From positions 226,501 to 290,500 of the forward strand of contig JAILWY010000002.1 in NCBI GenBank assembly GCA_022113835.1: DNA of 64,000 nucleotides. Direction: 5' to 3'. Each line of letters begins with the position of its first letter. The first letter of the stretch is position 1. This document shows, one piece after another, positions 1-12,774 of the stretch. The notes under the pieces were generated by a model. It did not search any database, had not been told where the DNA came from, and worked only from the letters and a program-made list of their open reading frames with translations. Source of the DNA: Atopsyche davidsoni (lineage: Eukaryota; Arthropoda; Insecta; Trichoptera; Hydrobiosidae). A program made the translations under genes and the position numbers.

Positions 1-162
1 ATTGCAAAAATATTTATTTTAAACAACCTATAATCAGCGGCAACACAATATATTTTGTTTAAGGGATGTTTTTTGAAGGACCATTTATAATTATCCTAAA
101 CATTACAAAATCGTATGCGAATTGTGCGCCCGCGTTGAAGCTGATACTGAAGCGTTGATACT

Positions 163-480
163 ATGCGAAGAATTGATTCGGCAGAAATGTGGCTGTATAG
201 GAGAATCCTTGAAATACCATGGGTTGACCGCGTCACAAATATGCACAGAATGCGCAAAGAAAGAAAACTCCTGACATTGGTAAAGAAACGGAAGGTCTCC
301 TATCTTGGCCGCATTGTTCGTAACAGTAAGTATAGCATCCTTTAGCTGATTGTCAAGAAAAAATCTAAGAAGGAAGTTTGCGTGGATGCGGAAGTACGGC
401 CGAATTAGTGAGACTGGCCGAAGATAGAAATATGTTTGATGAAATGGTCACCGACCTCCTATGAAGAGAGGCATCAGAAG
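163..480 (+). pseudogene. 3' end of a degenerate LINE reverse-transcriptase ORF
   Basis: The plus strand reads through motifs typical of the extreme C-terminus of non-LTR retrotransposon polyproteins in insects: EMWLYRRILEIPWVDRVTN, then KKRKVSYLGRIVRN, and after a stop a second block (RLAEDRNMFDEMVTDLL, near 405-462). Frame changes and a stop at 343-345 show it is dead. The same family occurs twice more on the minus strand near 49.3-50.1 kb, so this is a repeat and not a host gene. Only the last ~100 codons are present, the usual result of 5' truncation. Confidence 0.75.
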
Positions 481-1136
481 AAGATGAAAAAATTAATTTA
501 ATTTCAAAAACACACAAAAAAAAAACCACTAAAGCATACAATCTTTCTGCTATCAAATAAAACACTAATCTACAAAAAAAAAACAATGAATGGATATTTT
601 TACTAAATCCTTGAGTGCGCGAACATTGAGAAAAAAGGGATGATCAATACAGAATTCTAAGATGTTGTGTTCGTAATTTTTTTTTTATTCCTAGATATAT
701 ATTTAAAAAAAAATACCACTATCTGACTGAAAACTCATAGAAATTGACGAAGTGCAAGAAGTTTATATAATCAACAATGGGCAAAAAACCGCTCTATGCG
801 CGGGCCGGGGTGGGGCGCGGGGCCGCCACCGCGAGATTACTTTTGGTTCCTTCTTTATGTTTACTATATGGTTTTTGTGGTTTTTTGTTACAAAAAATAT
901 TTTAAGATTCAATAAAGTATTATACTCGAGACCTACAAAGGCACGTATAGAAGTGTAAGCCTGCTAAAGAAGCCTCGCGTGCACACTGATGACGATTGAA
1001 TATCGAGTGGTGCGGTGTTACCTGCACGGGCTTACATTTGAAGTGAGAGCTTTCAGTCGCAGTAAATCATTTATTTGGTTTTATTTAGAGATTCACCCGC
1101 TAAACGACGAGATAACACTAATTATTTTTCATTCAA

Positions 1137-1245
1137 GTCATGAGCGGGATTCGAACTCGCGCTTCCGGTTTTCGCGGGTCGGCGCCGTAGTCCTTCCGAC
1201 CGCCGCGAATCTGTTAGCCGAGAGTGCAATCGAATCGGTGTACAC
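1137..1245 (-). repeat. tRNA-like / possible tRNA-derived SINE head
   Basis: Read on the minus strand the segment contains GAGTTCGAATCCCGC, which matches the RNA polymerase III B box (GWTCRANNC) and the T arm of a tRNA. About 50-60 bases upstream is CTCGGCTAACAGATTCGCGG, roughly where an A box would sit. No full cloverleaf with a clear acceptor stem was found, so a tRNA-derived SINE or a tRNA pseudogene is more likely than a working tRNA. Confidence 0.4.
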
Positions 1246-1922
1246 GAGAGTGCATAACAGAAAGATAAAAAAATATCAAACACCGCGAGGTCTCTCGTAA
1301 TTTGGAAGTCGTTGGCCCCTGGCCATCATTATTATTAATCATATGGTGTGAGTCGCGTCGCCACGGCCTCGGTGGCGTTTCGGGGACGCCGTCGACACCT
1401 TTCGTTCTCACGCAATTTGACAAGAGATAGCGATTGGCAATTCTTATCCCCAGATGATCATTCTAAAATCTGTTAAATATTTGGAATACAAAGAAACTGC
1501 GCAAAGAAAAAGTAATTATATGGAGCAAACGAAGCCGAGCACGGCGAAGAGCCCGCGGCGCTCGGGGGCCGATTTGAATTGGCCTGCGCGGCGACTCGCT
1601 CCTGATGGCTCGGAAATCGATCGACTGAGGTCCAAAATATCGAAGAAATAGCAGACACTCGATCGTGGATACGAAGAGCTTAACACACAAATGTTTAAAA
1701 AAAATATATATTTGGGAATTCGCGATATCATTGACTTTTAATATCTATTTATAAAGAGGAAAATAGCAAAATAACAACGTGCATATCCAATGTGTAAGTT
1801 TTAATGGTTTTTTTTTTATTTATTATTAAATAGACTGTAATTATTTATCTTTACCATTTCCCCTCTCTTAATATGCAAGTCGATCAATTAAAAACACACA
1901 CGAGAAAGCCCCGACGAGTCGA

Positions 1923-2042
1923 GTGAGCGCCGCAGCGACCCGCGCCCGCGCCCGCCCCCGCCCCGGCCTCCGCCCCCGCCCCGGCCCCCGCCCCCGCCCC
2001 GGCCGCCCCCCCCCCCGCCCCCGCCCCCCCCCCCCCCCCCCT
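1923..2042. repeat. C-rich simple-sequence tract (G-quadruplex potential on the minus strand)
   Basis: About 120 bp almost entirely of C and G, with strong C skew on the plus strand: CCCGCC/CCCCGC runs ending in an uninterrupted poly-C block near 2,025-2,041. The minus strand has many G-runs of three or more in close spacing. Both strands also read as Pro/Arg- or Gly/Arg-rich frames, which are products of the repeat and not evidence of a protein. Confidence 0.85.
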
Positions 2043-5000
2043 TCACGCAACGCGGGACGCCGGGCGGTGGCGCTTCTCGTTATCAGCTCTTTATACACCC
2101 GGGATTATAATGATGAAAGATCGAGGTTCGATCGGTGCTTACGCACGTGTGGGATGCGGCAATGTCGCCTCGCGCGGAGCTGCCGTCCATTCCGAGGAAC
2201 TCTTGCCGTGAAAATATGTTTGCATTTATGTGCCGAAATTCTGTTTAGTGTGTAGATAAATGTTTTATTATTTTAAAAGTAATGTCGAGTCTCCTGTCGA
2301 TCGCGTGCATGTTCACACATTGGAAATTGAATTTGCAATCGAGCATATAAGAACGGCCCTCGTTCGAGGACAACGGAAGCAGACATTCTCCATTGTGCGC
2401 ACGATAGATCAGGAAGTACCCCGACCGGGATGATTAAATTAAAAAAAAATAAAACTACTAAATTGGCCATCAGTTAAGCGGGCGACCTTCCTCAAGGACC
2501 TTCGCACTTTTTCAACGAGGCTGCTTTCTGCAGTGACGGTAATCCCCTGAGCCCTGCGATGCGCACCCCCGCGCCGGGCTCCCGGGGCGCGGCGTACCTG
2601 GCCTCCCGGAGACTGCACAATGATGTCGACTATCCGGCCAATCTACCCGGTGGAGTAAAATATTTTGACAGCGAGTAATTCCAGCCCCGCGGAGCCGCTT
2701 TGTGCGCCCTGCGGCGTGCGACGACTGCGCCGGTTTTTTGTGCTCTTTAGCAAATCGCTTACCCGGATCGGCCCCGACGGTTTTGTTAAACAGGTTCATA
2801 TTATTGTACCCGTTTTTTGTTGTACTTTTATCCATTATTCCTAAATATGCGGTATCACGGTTTGATGAAGAGCAAATAAATACGGGCAATAATATTTTCT
2901 CCGTTGTTCGTCGACAAATATAGCTCCCGATACTGTTGACCGAGTTTTCTAGTGTATTTTTAGTACATATAATCGTCGAACGGCCAGCGCATGGCGGATC
3001 TCGGGAACCTGCTGCGGGGCGGCGGCTTTTCGGCTCCTTTCACGAGACCCGACTTCGCTGTCGCAGGCTCCGGGAGCGTCGCCGGTCTGCACCGAGGGCC
3101 GCCGGGGGCTCTCGGCTAGCCAGAGGGCAAATGAGATTTCACCGATCAAATTTCGGACCATTTTTTGACTAAATCATTATTCTTCATACTGCCAATAAAA
3201 TACCTATCAACGAATTCTCATTTCTACGGCGTGTGCTTAATTGAAATATTGATATTTTTTAACCATCCAGTCAAAAAGTGCACTCGAAATCTATCCTAAT
3301 TGCAGATAATTTTTTTGACTTCTAACAATGTTTAGATTAGATGTCCAAATTGAGCAGCACACTGAGGGCTTGTCGAACCAAAAGTTTAGGAAACGAGGTA
3401 AATTTAAAACGACGGCCTCCGATAGCGCGAGAGCTCGCTCCTGAATTTTGGTTCTAAATAACACGGGGCGAACATGAAAGTTGTAGCTGAATTTTGATGA
3501 AAAGGATAGCAAGCGATCGATCAAAAATCTAATGTTCGTGCCTAAATTTCGAGCTAGATTGAAATGCGTCAGTAAATAGAAGACTATGAGAAAAAAATCA
3601 CTTTGTCAGGTCCAATAGATAGGTGCCCATGTGTCCATTTTTATTCGTATCTTAATATAAAAGCAAACTGTCAAAGAGGAAGTGAATGGATTTTAAATCG
3701 TTTCAAATAAGTGTAGTGTTTACAAAGCGAGCTACGGCTAATCTCAAAATTGCATCTGATTTAGGCAGGAAGGAGGCGAATTAAGCTGTCCCAGCGGCTC
3801 GACGCGCTCGGCTGAGCGGAAAATAGCACGCGAGTAGAAATTGTCGCACGAGGCTACTTGAAATCATTAGTTCCAATGCATCGAAATTAAAATTACAATA
3901 TTTTATTTTATAATAAAGCTGCCTATATCGGTGTCGTTTGCATTGTTTACTTACGCGAAACTATATTAAACACTCTAAATAAGATGATGCTATTAGTTGA
4001 TTTCTAAACTAATTGACAAAAAGACTTGCGTGATATCGTTGATGAGAGCATGAGAGCTGTTGAGAGCATTCGAGATACTCTTAGCTCTCCATTATAGAAG
4101 CACACAGCTAACGAGACTTCTGGAATGTTCTCTGCGAGAGTGAACGCTTTTTCGCACTATACACGGTATAGTGCAGTTTGAAAATGTCCTCTGTGAGGTA
4201 AATGAGTTTTCAATGTCTCAAAAAAGTCAGTAATTCCATCAGCCATTTAATATTATTTATATTTGGTGTTGTTTCAATAGCAAATTAATCAAAAGCACAA
4301 GTTTCCTCATTGAAATTTAATTATTAAGATGCAGTATCGTGGTATTAAGAGAAGAGGTCTAATTAAGGAAAATGCTAACGTGACATTTACACGGTCGGTG
4401 ACGTTGAAATGTGAGAATTCGTTTGAGCTATATTTTTATTCGGACAACATTACTTCTAAGAAGGTTGCTTGTTCGCTAGACTAAAATAATACCGTTTCCT
4501 AAACGAATTCCCGTCCCCGAAGAGCGAGAACGCCAGGCGTCGCGGCAAGGGGAGGTCCACTTTGCAAGGGAATGGACATTTGTATTGGTATTATAGATTG
4601 CCGGAATACGTATTTAACTCGCTAGGCCCGGCAGAGTCAGCACTCCATCGATACGAGCAATTGGAACGAGGCAGCGCCCACAGCGGGCAGAGCGGGACGA
4701 GGGCGGTCCGCCGAGTCCGCGGCTTCACTAGAAAAGCGGAGACCTCGAGCTAGGGCGATGGAAATGTTCCCAATCGATGTATAACCCGTCAACAAACACA
4801 AGACGCTGTGCATACATTTACAATGAATATTTGTTATAGCTATTTTTCTTCATGAGGGACATTATGCACGCAGTGCATGCAAGAGCATGACCTTTTAGGG
4901 TGACACGATCTCACTTATCTGTTTAGTGGTATTCGAGCTCCGCACACTGTGCGCGAGTATCGGCGGGTCACACGACGAGTCGGGTTTCCAGGCGAGAGCG

Positions 5001-5046
5001 CGAGGAGGTGTGCCGCTGCATAATGCGCTCGCATCACTACTGGGAC

Positions 5047-5082
5047 GTGCCGGATAGCGTGCCGGATAGCGTGCCGGATAGC
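5047..5082. repeat. 12-bp tandem repeat, 3 copies
   Basis: GTGCCGGATAGC occurs three times in perfect tandem within a GC-rich island. Confidence 0.9.
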
Positions 5083-6578
5083 GCACCGCATTGCGGATGG
5101 CTCCGATGTATCGATAGTGCAGGCGCGAGCGCCCGCCCCCTCGAGCACTACGCCGGGATTTGCAGAGTTCTAATCACCTGCTCGCGTGAATATCCCGAGG
5201 GTTATAGAAACGGTCCCGAAAGAGCCCGGGCCCCGGTACTCGCGGATCACTTTACATTTATACTGCAACGAAATTTCAGCACTATTACACTTAGTTAATC
5301 ACATCGGCTAATTTTACTCATCCTTTGTTTTTCTTATTATGACTGACCGTTTTCGGTCGGTCGCATGGCCGAAAAAATAGCGCTGAAATTGAAGACAAGG
5401 AATAATCGCGCGCATCGCCCGGGCCGGCACCTTCAGTTTGATAACATCGCAAGGCACGAGAGGTAGTTTATAGTGAATACGTGAGCCGAGGGTTGCTGAC
5501 AGTTCGGGTTCGGTCGCCGGGAACGCACGACTCGAGCGGACGGGGCGACGCGCCTCCGCCTGCGTCTCGAGCGCCGGGAGGAGCTGATGTAAAATATCGT
5601 GAGACTCGCCTTCGAGTGAGGACTTCTTTAAATTCACATTTACGGATGCCGTGGCCGAGGAGTCCGACCGGTGAATACGTGTTAGCGTAAATCCCACCGG
5701 CACAGCATTTCCAAAATACCAAGATTCTAATCGTCTTCCCCCGAACGCACTCGCAGAGGGCGCGCCCGGGGCCGGCCAAACCGAGTTTAGATTGGATTCT
5801 GCGAGACCGATCGAACAGCCTCGGCCGGTCGAGCGGGCGGCGGCGAATGAAGATGGATGTCTGGAATATTTCGCCCGGAAGAGGGCAGGGGCCGCCAACG
5901 CGTGCTTTCCTGGAGCATTCGAACGAGCGGGATTTCACTCATAAACTCGACAATTGGGATCGAATCCCACCCTTTTTCCCACCATCGATTCGATTTCGCA
6001 GCAGTCCTGCATTTCTCCCGTTTCGGCTGCAGTACCAGTGCAAAGGCGGTTTAGCGAAACAGGAGTAACGGAGCCGAAACGTCGGATAAATATTGAACCT
6101 TATTTGGCTTAGCACCCATGAAAATAAGTACGTTAACAACGAGCGTCGAGAACCGCGAACGTTTTTATTGAACACAATAGAGTTTATAAACGAGATTTTA
6201 TAAAGGCATCATTTACAAGAGAAAATTAACCTTAAGCGTAAACTATATATGCGTGAATATCCATATATATAATATATATATATAATATATATATATATAA
6301 AAAAAACTTTATATAAAAATAATTATAAAAGCATACAAAAAAACAAAAGCGGCAAACGGCCTATGAACCAAAATCAAGTAAGGGCCGGATTAAATAATTG
6401 TATTCCAGACCGCGGCACCCACCGGAGGGCTCGCGTTCCGGCGGTTTCATGGGTCTGCATGTGAAATGTATTTAAATATTAAAAATAAAACAGTAGGTTC
6501 GGGGACTCCCAGCGTTGCTGCACTGGCCTGGTTGTTACGTGCTCGACGGAGCGCGCCGATTGGCCGGCAGTTCAGCGC

Positions 6579-6599
6579 GGGGGCGGGGGCGGGGGCGGA
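6579..6599 (+). promoter_or_regulatory. GC-box / G-quadruplex motif beside a CCAAT-type site
   Basis: Three GGGGGC units followed by GGAG give clustered GC boxes and a simple G-quadruplex pattern. An ATTGG (inverted CCAAT) lies about 20 bases upstream at 6,558-6,564. The combination looks promoter-like, but no transcript or start codon in the vicinity supports it. Confidence 0.3.
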
Positions 6600-9591
6600 G
6601 TGAGTGCATTCTAGTCCGCTGTAACTTCAATATTGAAAAATATACATTAGAAGCGTGTTACAACCAACAAAAAAGGATTAATACGCATGTTTTAACCAAT
6701 ACAGGTTATTGTGTACACAATACTTAGGTAATCGATTCACAAATCAAATGATAAAATTTGAAAAAAATTAACGGCGTTCAAAATAAATTTTAAAAGCTAC
6801 ATCGTAAAAATATTGTTTTAAATATATATATTATATGATATGTTACACATTTTTTAAATGAATGAAAAGAGGACTTTTGAAGTGTGCGTCCGGAGTTGAG
6901 AAGCGTCGGGGCGCCGCGATCCGATAATTGAACGTGTCCGGCGCAAGACCGAATGCGAGCCCCGGGGCTGGCCGCGGGGTAAGAGACGCGCTACGGACCC
7001 GGGGTTCCGCGCCCCAGCACGGAGTGGCTTTCTTTTGATAGATATGCAATTAAATAATAGCCGAAATCAACCTGCAGAGTGTAAAATCTGTTCATTCTGG
7101 AGAAAATTCAAGTAAAATGTTGAAATCACCGAGCGTTAAAAAGAACAAAAAATAAATTAACTTTACAAAAAAACTATTTCGCCTCTGGTGCTTTTGACGA
7201 GAAAGAAAAATGTCGGTAAACTAGATATTTTTACGACCCACAACAAAAAAATCACATGCCGCCGCGGGCCGTCAGCACCAGGAGAGGGGCGCGGGGTGCG
7301 GGCGGGAGGGGGAGGCAAACCGCCGGCCTAATTGGCCTCCATTGTGCAGTTGTCACCGGCACGGGGCTCCTCCTCGGCGCCTCCTCTGCCACCTCCTCTG
7401 GAACGCTGCACGTTCAACGTGTGTACCAATTTTACCGAACCCATCGCCCACTGTGGCAAACGAACACCGTGCGCCTCGTCGAGTTATGCGAAACATCATA
7501 ACTCAAAAAATTGTGGCACCATTTTAATCAAATATAAATAATTAAAAACATAAGTATCACATAGCTTGATCAACGAAAAATAAATTCTCAAATATTCCGC
7601 GGAAGCTGTTTTTATTCTCCGAAGCTTCGCGGGCGCCTCCCTCCTTCCCTTCAATGTTCGACGTTCGATGGACGTCGTGGATATTTCTTTTCTACTCAGT
7701 TACGTCGAGCGCACGAGACAGAATCGTTACACACCGAGTTCATACAAAACTCGTGTATTTTTGTGTTATCTCAAATATTTATGATACAAACTGCATTAAA
7801 ATATATTTAAATTTGCCAAAAAAAACCTTACTCTTTCACTCATTACGATATCTCAATCTTAACGCTATTTTGGAAGAATTTCATAGAATAGCCATACTTT
7901 TGGGGCTCGGCGGCCGGCGCGGTCGACTTCGGCGGGGACGCTCGGAGCGATAAATAAATACAATTAAAACCCTAAAATGAGATGTCGCCGGCTGATCTCC
8001 GGCCGCGCGAGGGGAGCTGACAAAGGCGCGATGTTAGGCGTTTATCTTCCGGGAAATTCGCTCCGCACAACGGAGCCGGAAAACATCCTCAGAGTTATTG
8101 CGTCAGCAGGGGCGGAGCGGTAACAGGGGCGGGCGTTTTGAAATTGTGAAAAACTATGTTTTGTAGTTCAACAAGCCAAATGTAACATATTACTACTAAA
8201 AATAATAACGTTATACAAAATGGCAAATACTCAGTAGGTTGTGAAATTACCGCAGCTCAGCCCTCGTTCTATTCGTAACGGCGAGCAGCACGATTTCTCA
8301 ATCGCCTGACCGATTTGGATCATTTGCACGATTCATATTTTACCCATTTCTTCGACAAGGCCGAAAGAATAGAATTAAAACTTAAATCACTCCCCCCGTA
8401 ACCCCGCGATCGGAAAGCTACGCATAAGCCCGCGAGCGGTCTCCGGTTTACGTATGTCAACGATTGAACAAACTGAAGCGCGACATGATGATTTACATCG
8501 CGCACGTTACACAAGGCCATCGACCACTTGTCTCTCTATTTGATTTAAAAAAAGTAGTGACTAGAAAATACCAATAGTCGCAACAGGCACCCACAGGCCG
8601 CAGTCGGCTGTATCGCATCTCGTCTAATCGAATCGTCGCGTTAATTTTGTATTTTTATAGCGTTTATTTGCACGCGCAATTTTCCACCAAATGCGGAACT
8701 GCGGGGTCGGCGGTGAATCCCCCAACCATAACAACGGGCGCCCTGGGGCAGACGGGGCGATTGAATTCGATTAAGGGTGAGGACAAAATAACCTTCAGGC
8801 ACCGGCGCGGCTCTCGCGCGAGGGGCCGACACGCTGCGATTCCACCGGATCGGGTGTGTCTTCTGAACTGACCGTCTCATCCGTTTTCTTGTATTGCGTG
8901 ACAGATTGAAACCCTATTATTCTCATAAATACGAATATCTGATTTAAAAAGTTAGTATTCCAGTATTTTTAAATAGAAAAATTAAGCAATAAAAGATCTC
9001 CCGACTTGGATGTAATTTTTTTAATTAATTTGGTTTAAAAAATCAATCAACAAAAACTCCGAAAATCACAACAATTCGCGGTGAGTTATTTTAAGCATTC
9101 ATTGAGATGTTCACAAGACGCGGGACCCCCCCTCCCCCCCCCTTCGCGCGCGAGCCTAATTGGATCGAGCGGTTAATTGATAAAGCGATATTATGTGGTG
9201 GCGAGTGACGCTTGTTAAGCGTCCCCCTCTCTCGCGTTGTTTGTGCGGGTAATTGAATGAGATGTGACATTTGTGCGGGGCGGCCGACACCGATCCACCC
9301 GCCCGTGTTTGTACAGATGTCTCGCCCGTCCCGCCCACCGCTCGGGACGAACACCTTTCCGAGAAATGTAATACATATATTTTCCAGTAACTGAATATAC
9401 ACTTGCATGCCGTAAATTTATTATTAAAACTGGTAGATACGGGATAGCGAAATTTTACTTCTGACGTGCTCTGTTATTGTTCTCGACTACAGTGCAGTGA
9501 AAATAAGCTACCACAGCTAACGAATCTTTCGCAGCGTTAAAAATGGCCACCGACAAACGCCGCGGCGAGGTCCAGCGGCAGTCGCGGGGCC

Positions 9592-9640
9592 GCCGGAAGT
9601 CGAGACGCCGGAAGCCGAGACGCCGGAAGTCGAGACGCCG
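9592..9640. repeat. 15-bp tandem repeat, 3 copies
   Basis: The unit GCCGGAAGTCGAGAC is repeated three times, the middle copy with one T-to-C change. Confidence 0.85.
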
Positions 9641-10002
9641 GGGCATCGCGCGGGTCGACACGAACACGAACATCCGGATTATTTCATAATAGTCAATTTT
9701 ACTTTCCCCGTTCATTTTCACCCCTTTTTTCTTCTCGTATTTTTCGTAAAGAAAATATTTTATTTCAGAAGTCTGAGATCGAGATTAACGAAACGACAGA
9801 TAATACATCCGATTGATGGGAGATTTTCTCAATGAGAGGAAGTAAGGAGGCCACCGACCCACAAAGATGTACAAACCCGTGAACTTTACGAAATTCTTCC
9901 ACGAGAAGTTTGCAGCTTTGTCGGGTAAACTTTTTACAAATCTACTAATACGGAAAAAAATGGCAGAGAATTTAATAAATCAGGTATTTATAAGTGTGTA
10001 TG

Positions 10003-10159
<157 letters not shown>

Positions 10160-10942
10160 CATATTTTGCTATCATAGTGGTAGTTTTTTCTAAATGGCTA
10201 CATATATATCCACATATTATTTTATTCTCAATAGTTGCACATAACCTCTCGCTAACAGATTATTCAATGTAGCGTTGCATAATTGCTATCAAAGGGGGAA
10301 TCAAACCCTAAAAATATATCCAAAAACTCACTCACTGGCTTCATTAAGACTTCCCTCTTGTCCCTAGCCGGCGGCCGCCAGGAGCACATAAGCACGCAGG
10401 ACAAATTCAATAAAGGAATTGGCAAAATACAGCCGCGCCCCAGCTCACTACTGAGCACATACAAATATACGAATACCTCCTGCGCCGTTATATCGGCCTG
10501 ATACTTTTGCAGGAAACTTTCAACTCACCGGGCGTCGGGAGGGGCGGCTAACGAGATAACCGACTGATGGAATAATGGCAATAAATTGATGTCGGGAGTG
10601 CGCTCGTGCTGGCGAGGGCGGCGGGCGCGTGCGATCGCAGATTATAGGGAGGCACACTAACGCCGCACGATTCATTTCATTTAAATCATCTACTTTAATT
10701 ATTCTACCGAGTCCTTCTAGGTAGTCTGAGAATACGAGGGGCGAGTCTGCTCAGACTCACACTGCGAATGGGTAGGAATGTCATACCTTTGACAATTTAC
10801 TACAATACGCGACTCGCTTTGACGTCACTCGCACATTTTCATCAACTCGAAATGGCGTCGCCGGGATGAAGCAGCGACAATGTCGGGGCGGGCGGGGCGG
10901 GCGGGGCGGCGGCCTAATTAACGAGGCACACTTGATCGCTTT

Positions 10943-10977
10943 GTGCCGAGTGCCGAGTGCCGAGTGCCGAGTGCCGA
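10943..10977. repeat. 7-bp tandem repeat, 5 copies
   Basis: GTGCCGA is repeated five times, followed by a variant GTGACG. It sits in a GC island just after a run of GGGGCGGGC units (10,884-10,912). Confidence 0.9.
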
Positions 10978-11457
10978 GTGACGGGCGCCCGCCGGACACG
11001 GGAGGGCAGCGGTTAGTTTTGGCTTTGTTTCATTAGCCGCACGATTCACAGCTTTTGATCAAATCAAATCAAATCAAAGAGAGTCCCCAACACAAGCGTG
11101 ATGACAAAATATTCTAAAAATACGCGCGAATGCCTTTTTTGTTTATATTTTATTAAAATAATTATTACACTCAAGCCGTGAATGATATTTTGCATAAAAT
11201 GCACGACCAAAAACACTTAAAAAAATTATATGACCAAAAATGAAGAAAAGTTTGGAAGTCTGAAGAAAACATTTAGAATAGAGGCAGCAGCCGCAGCCCT
11301 CGTCTAGAGAGCGGGTCTCGCTGCGAGGCCTCGCACAATGTCGGGACACGAAAGTAAAGAGTATGCGTACTTATTCATTTTCATCGGGTCGGCTGTTCCT
11401 ACCGACTGACGGCAGGGAGGCGGGGGAGGCTGGGGAGGCTGGAGAGGCGAGGGAGAG

Positions 11458-11553
11458 CTGATCGCGGATCGCGGATCGCGGATCGCAGATCGCTGGCGAC
11501 GAGGCGGGCGCGCGGTGTTTGCGCGGGCGTTTGCGCGGGTGTTTGCGCGGGTT
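11458..11553. repeat. Two adjacent GC-rich short tandem repeats
   Basis: First a GATCGCG-type 8-bp unit in four copies (about 11,460-11,492), then after about 25 bases a 12-bp unit of the form TTTGCGCGGGYG in about three copies (about 11,518-11,550). Confidence 0.8.
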
Positions 11554-11989
11554 GTTGACAGAGGGGAGGCGGATTGTGTAATGACGCGCCCGCCCGCGCC
11601 CCGCCTTGATACATCGTCACAATGGAAGGGTGAGAGGCCAAATGCACGGAAGGCAAATAAATAATTATCGCTGAGCACACACTCGCGATGCGAGCTTTTG
11701 TCTAGCAAAACGGCACATATTATTCCTCACGACAATGTTTACATTTCAAAATAACCGCTTCGCTCTTGCAGAACATCAAAATAGAAAACGAGCGAGCTTT
11801 TTAAATTCGCGATTTACTCGTTCAAGAGTATTCAATTCATACTTATTTGACGGCAGTTCCGAATAAGTGTGAAGCTGTCGGTGGCCGCGATCGGAGTAGA
11901 CTTAGTAAACCAGTTCCGAGGCGTCAATTCTATATAGAAATTATCAAATCTATAATTTATGACAGCCGACTTGTCTCGTTCGGTCTAAC

Positions 11990-12041
11990 GGCGAGGCGAG
12001 GCGAGGCGAGGCGAGGCGAGGCGGGGCAAGGCGAGGCGAGG
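11990..12041. repeat. GGCGA pentanucleotide repeat, about 10 copies
   Basis: A run of GGCGA units with two interruptions near 12,021-12,029. Confidence 0.9.
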
Positions 12042-12747
12042 TGGAGACGCGTTTGAAACTAACCGCGCAACGCCCAGTCGACTGCTTAAAATCAGACGAC
12101 CGATGAAATGTTAACAATGCATACTTGGGGTCTAATATAAAGGGGCTGGCGTTTAATAGACAATTTATCACAAATCACAGCCCCACGCGGCCCGATTCAT
12201 TTTTAATAGACCGGCAACCCCAGGCCGAAGTGAATAGTCGCGCCCCTCGCGCGTGCCGCAAACATCCGGCGGGGCGGGCGGGGCGCCGAGTGCTCAGCGA
12301 TAACAATGCGGGGAAGAACAATTCGCCTGCGGGTAATTGAGGCAATTCTCACTCGGCGGCAGGTGTCTCGGCAGAGCGGAGTCATCGCCCCGGATCCTTC
12401 TCGCTCGGATGATAGTCGTCACGTCGACTCCGGGATCTCCTTTTCTGTTTCACGCGCACCCGAACCGCGAAACGGCATCCTCGTCGAGTTCGTCTCGATC
12501 GCTCACCTTCCCCGAAGAGCCGGCGGGCGGACCTCGGCGAGAGTCCGAGAGCCCGGGACCCGTGCTAGAACTGTCTTCAGGGATTATGGAAAACCTCGGC
12601 TCGACACCGGAGAAACTAAATCGACTCACACATTGCGTCTTTTATCAAAACGATCCGACGAGACAGGTCCGCCGTACGGTCTTCCACCCTCGACTCCCGC
12701 CAGACCCTCACAGTGAGCCGTTTGAGGTCCGCATCGCGAGGGGTTCG

Positions 12748-12768
12748 GGTTAGGTTAGGTTAGGTTAG
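12748..12768 (+). repeat. Short (TTAGG)n telomere-type run
   Basis: Four copies of the arthropod telomeric unit lie a few bases downstream of the XRN2 exon 16 splice donor at 12,774 (minus-strand sense CCTAA). This is far too short for a telomere; an interstitial repeat or a relic of break repair are possible origins. Confidence 0.85.
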
Positions 12769-12774
12769 ACCTAC

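Noticed and set aside
1137..1245. Functional tRNA gene
   Set aside because: No acceptor-stem pairing or anticodon arm could be placed.
1868..2255. Arg/Gly- and Pro/Arg-rich frames
   Set aside because: Translation of a simple-sequence C/G tract.
5314..5938. Two long overlapping minus-strand frames of 156-194 codons
   Set aside because: GC-rich DNA lacks stop codons by chance; the two frames overlap each other and show no family motif, no splice context and no coding signature I can defend.
11304..11708. Pro/Ala/Gln-rich minus-strand frame considered as the missing XRN2 C-terminus
   Set aside because: Composition comes from tandem repeats in the DNA (TTTGCGCGGG and GATCGCG units); no acceptor in the required phase or XRN2-like sequence.
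12306..12753. Two overlapping plus-strand frames of about 137 codons
   Set aside because: They overlap in different frames in a GC island, with no recognisable domain; neither could be preferred.
12748..12768. True telomere or telomeric junction
   Set aside because: Only four units, with unique sequence on both sides.
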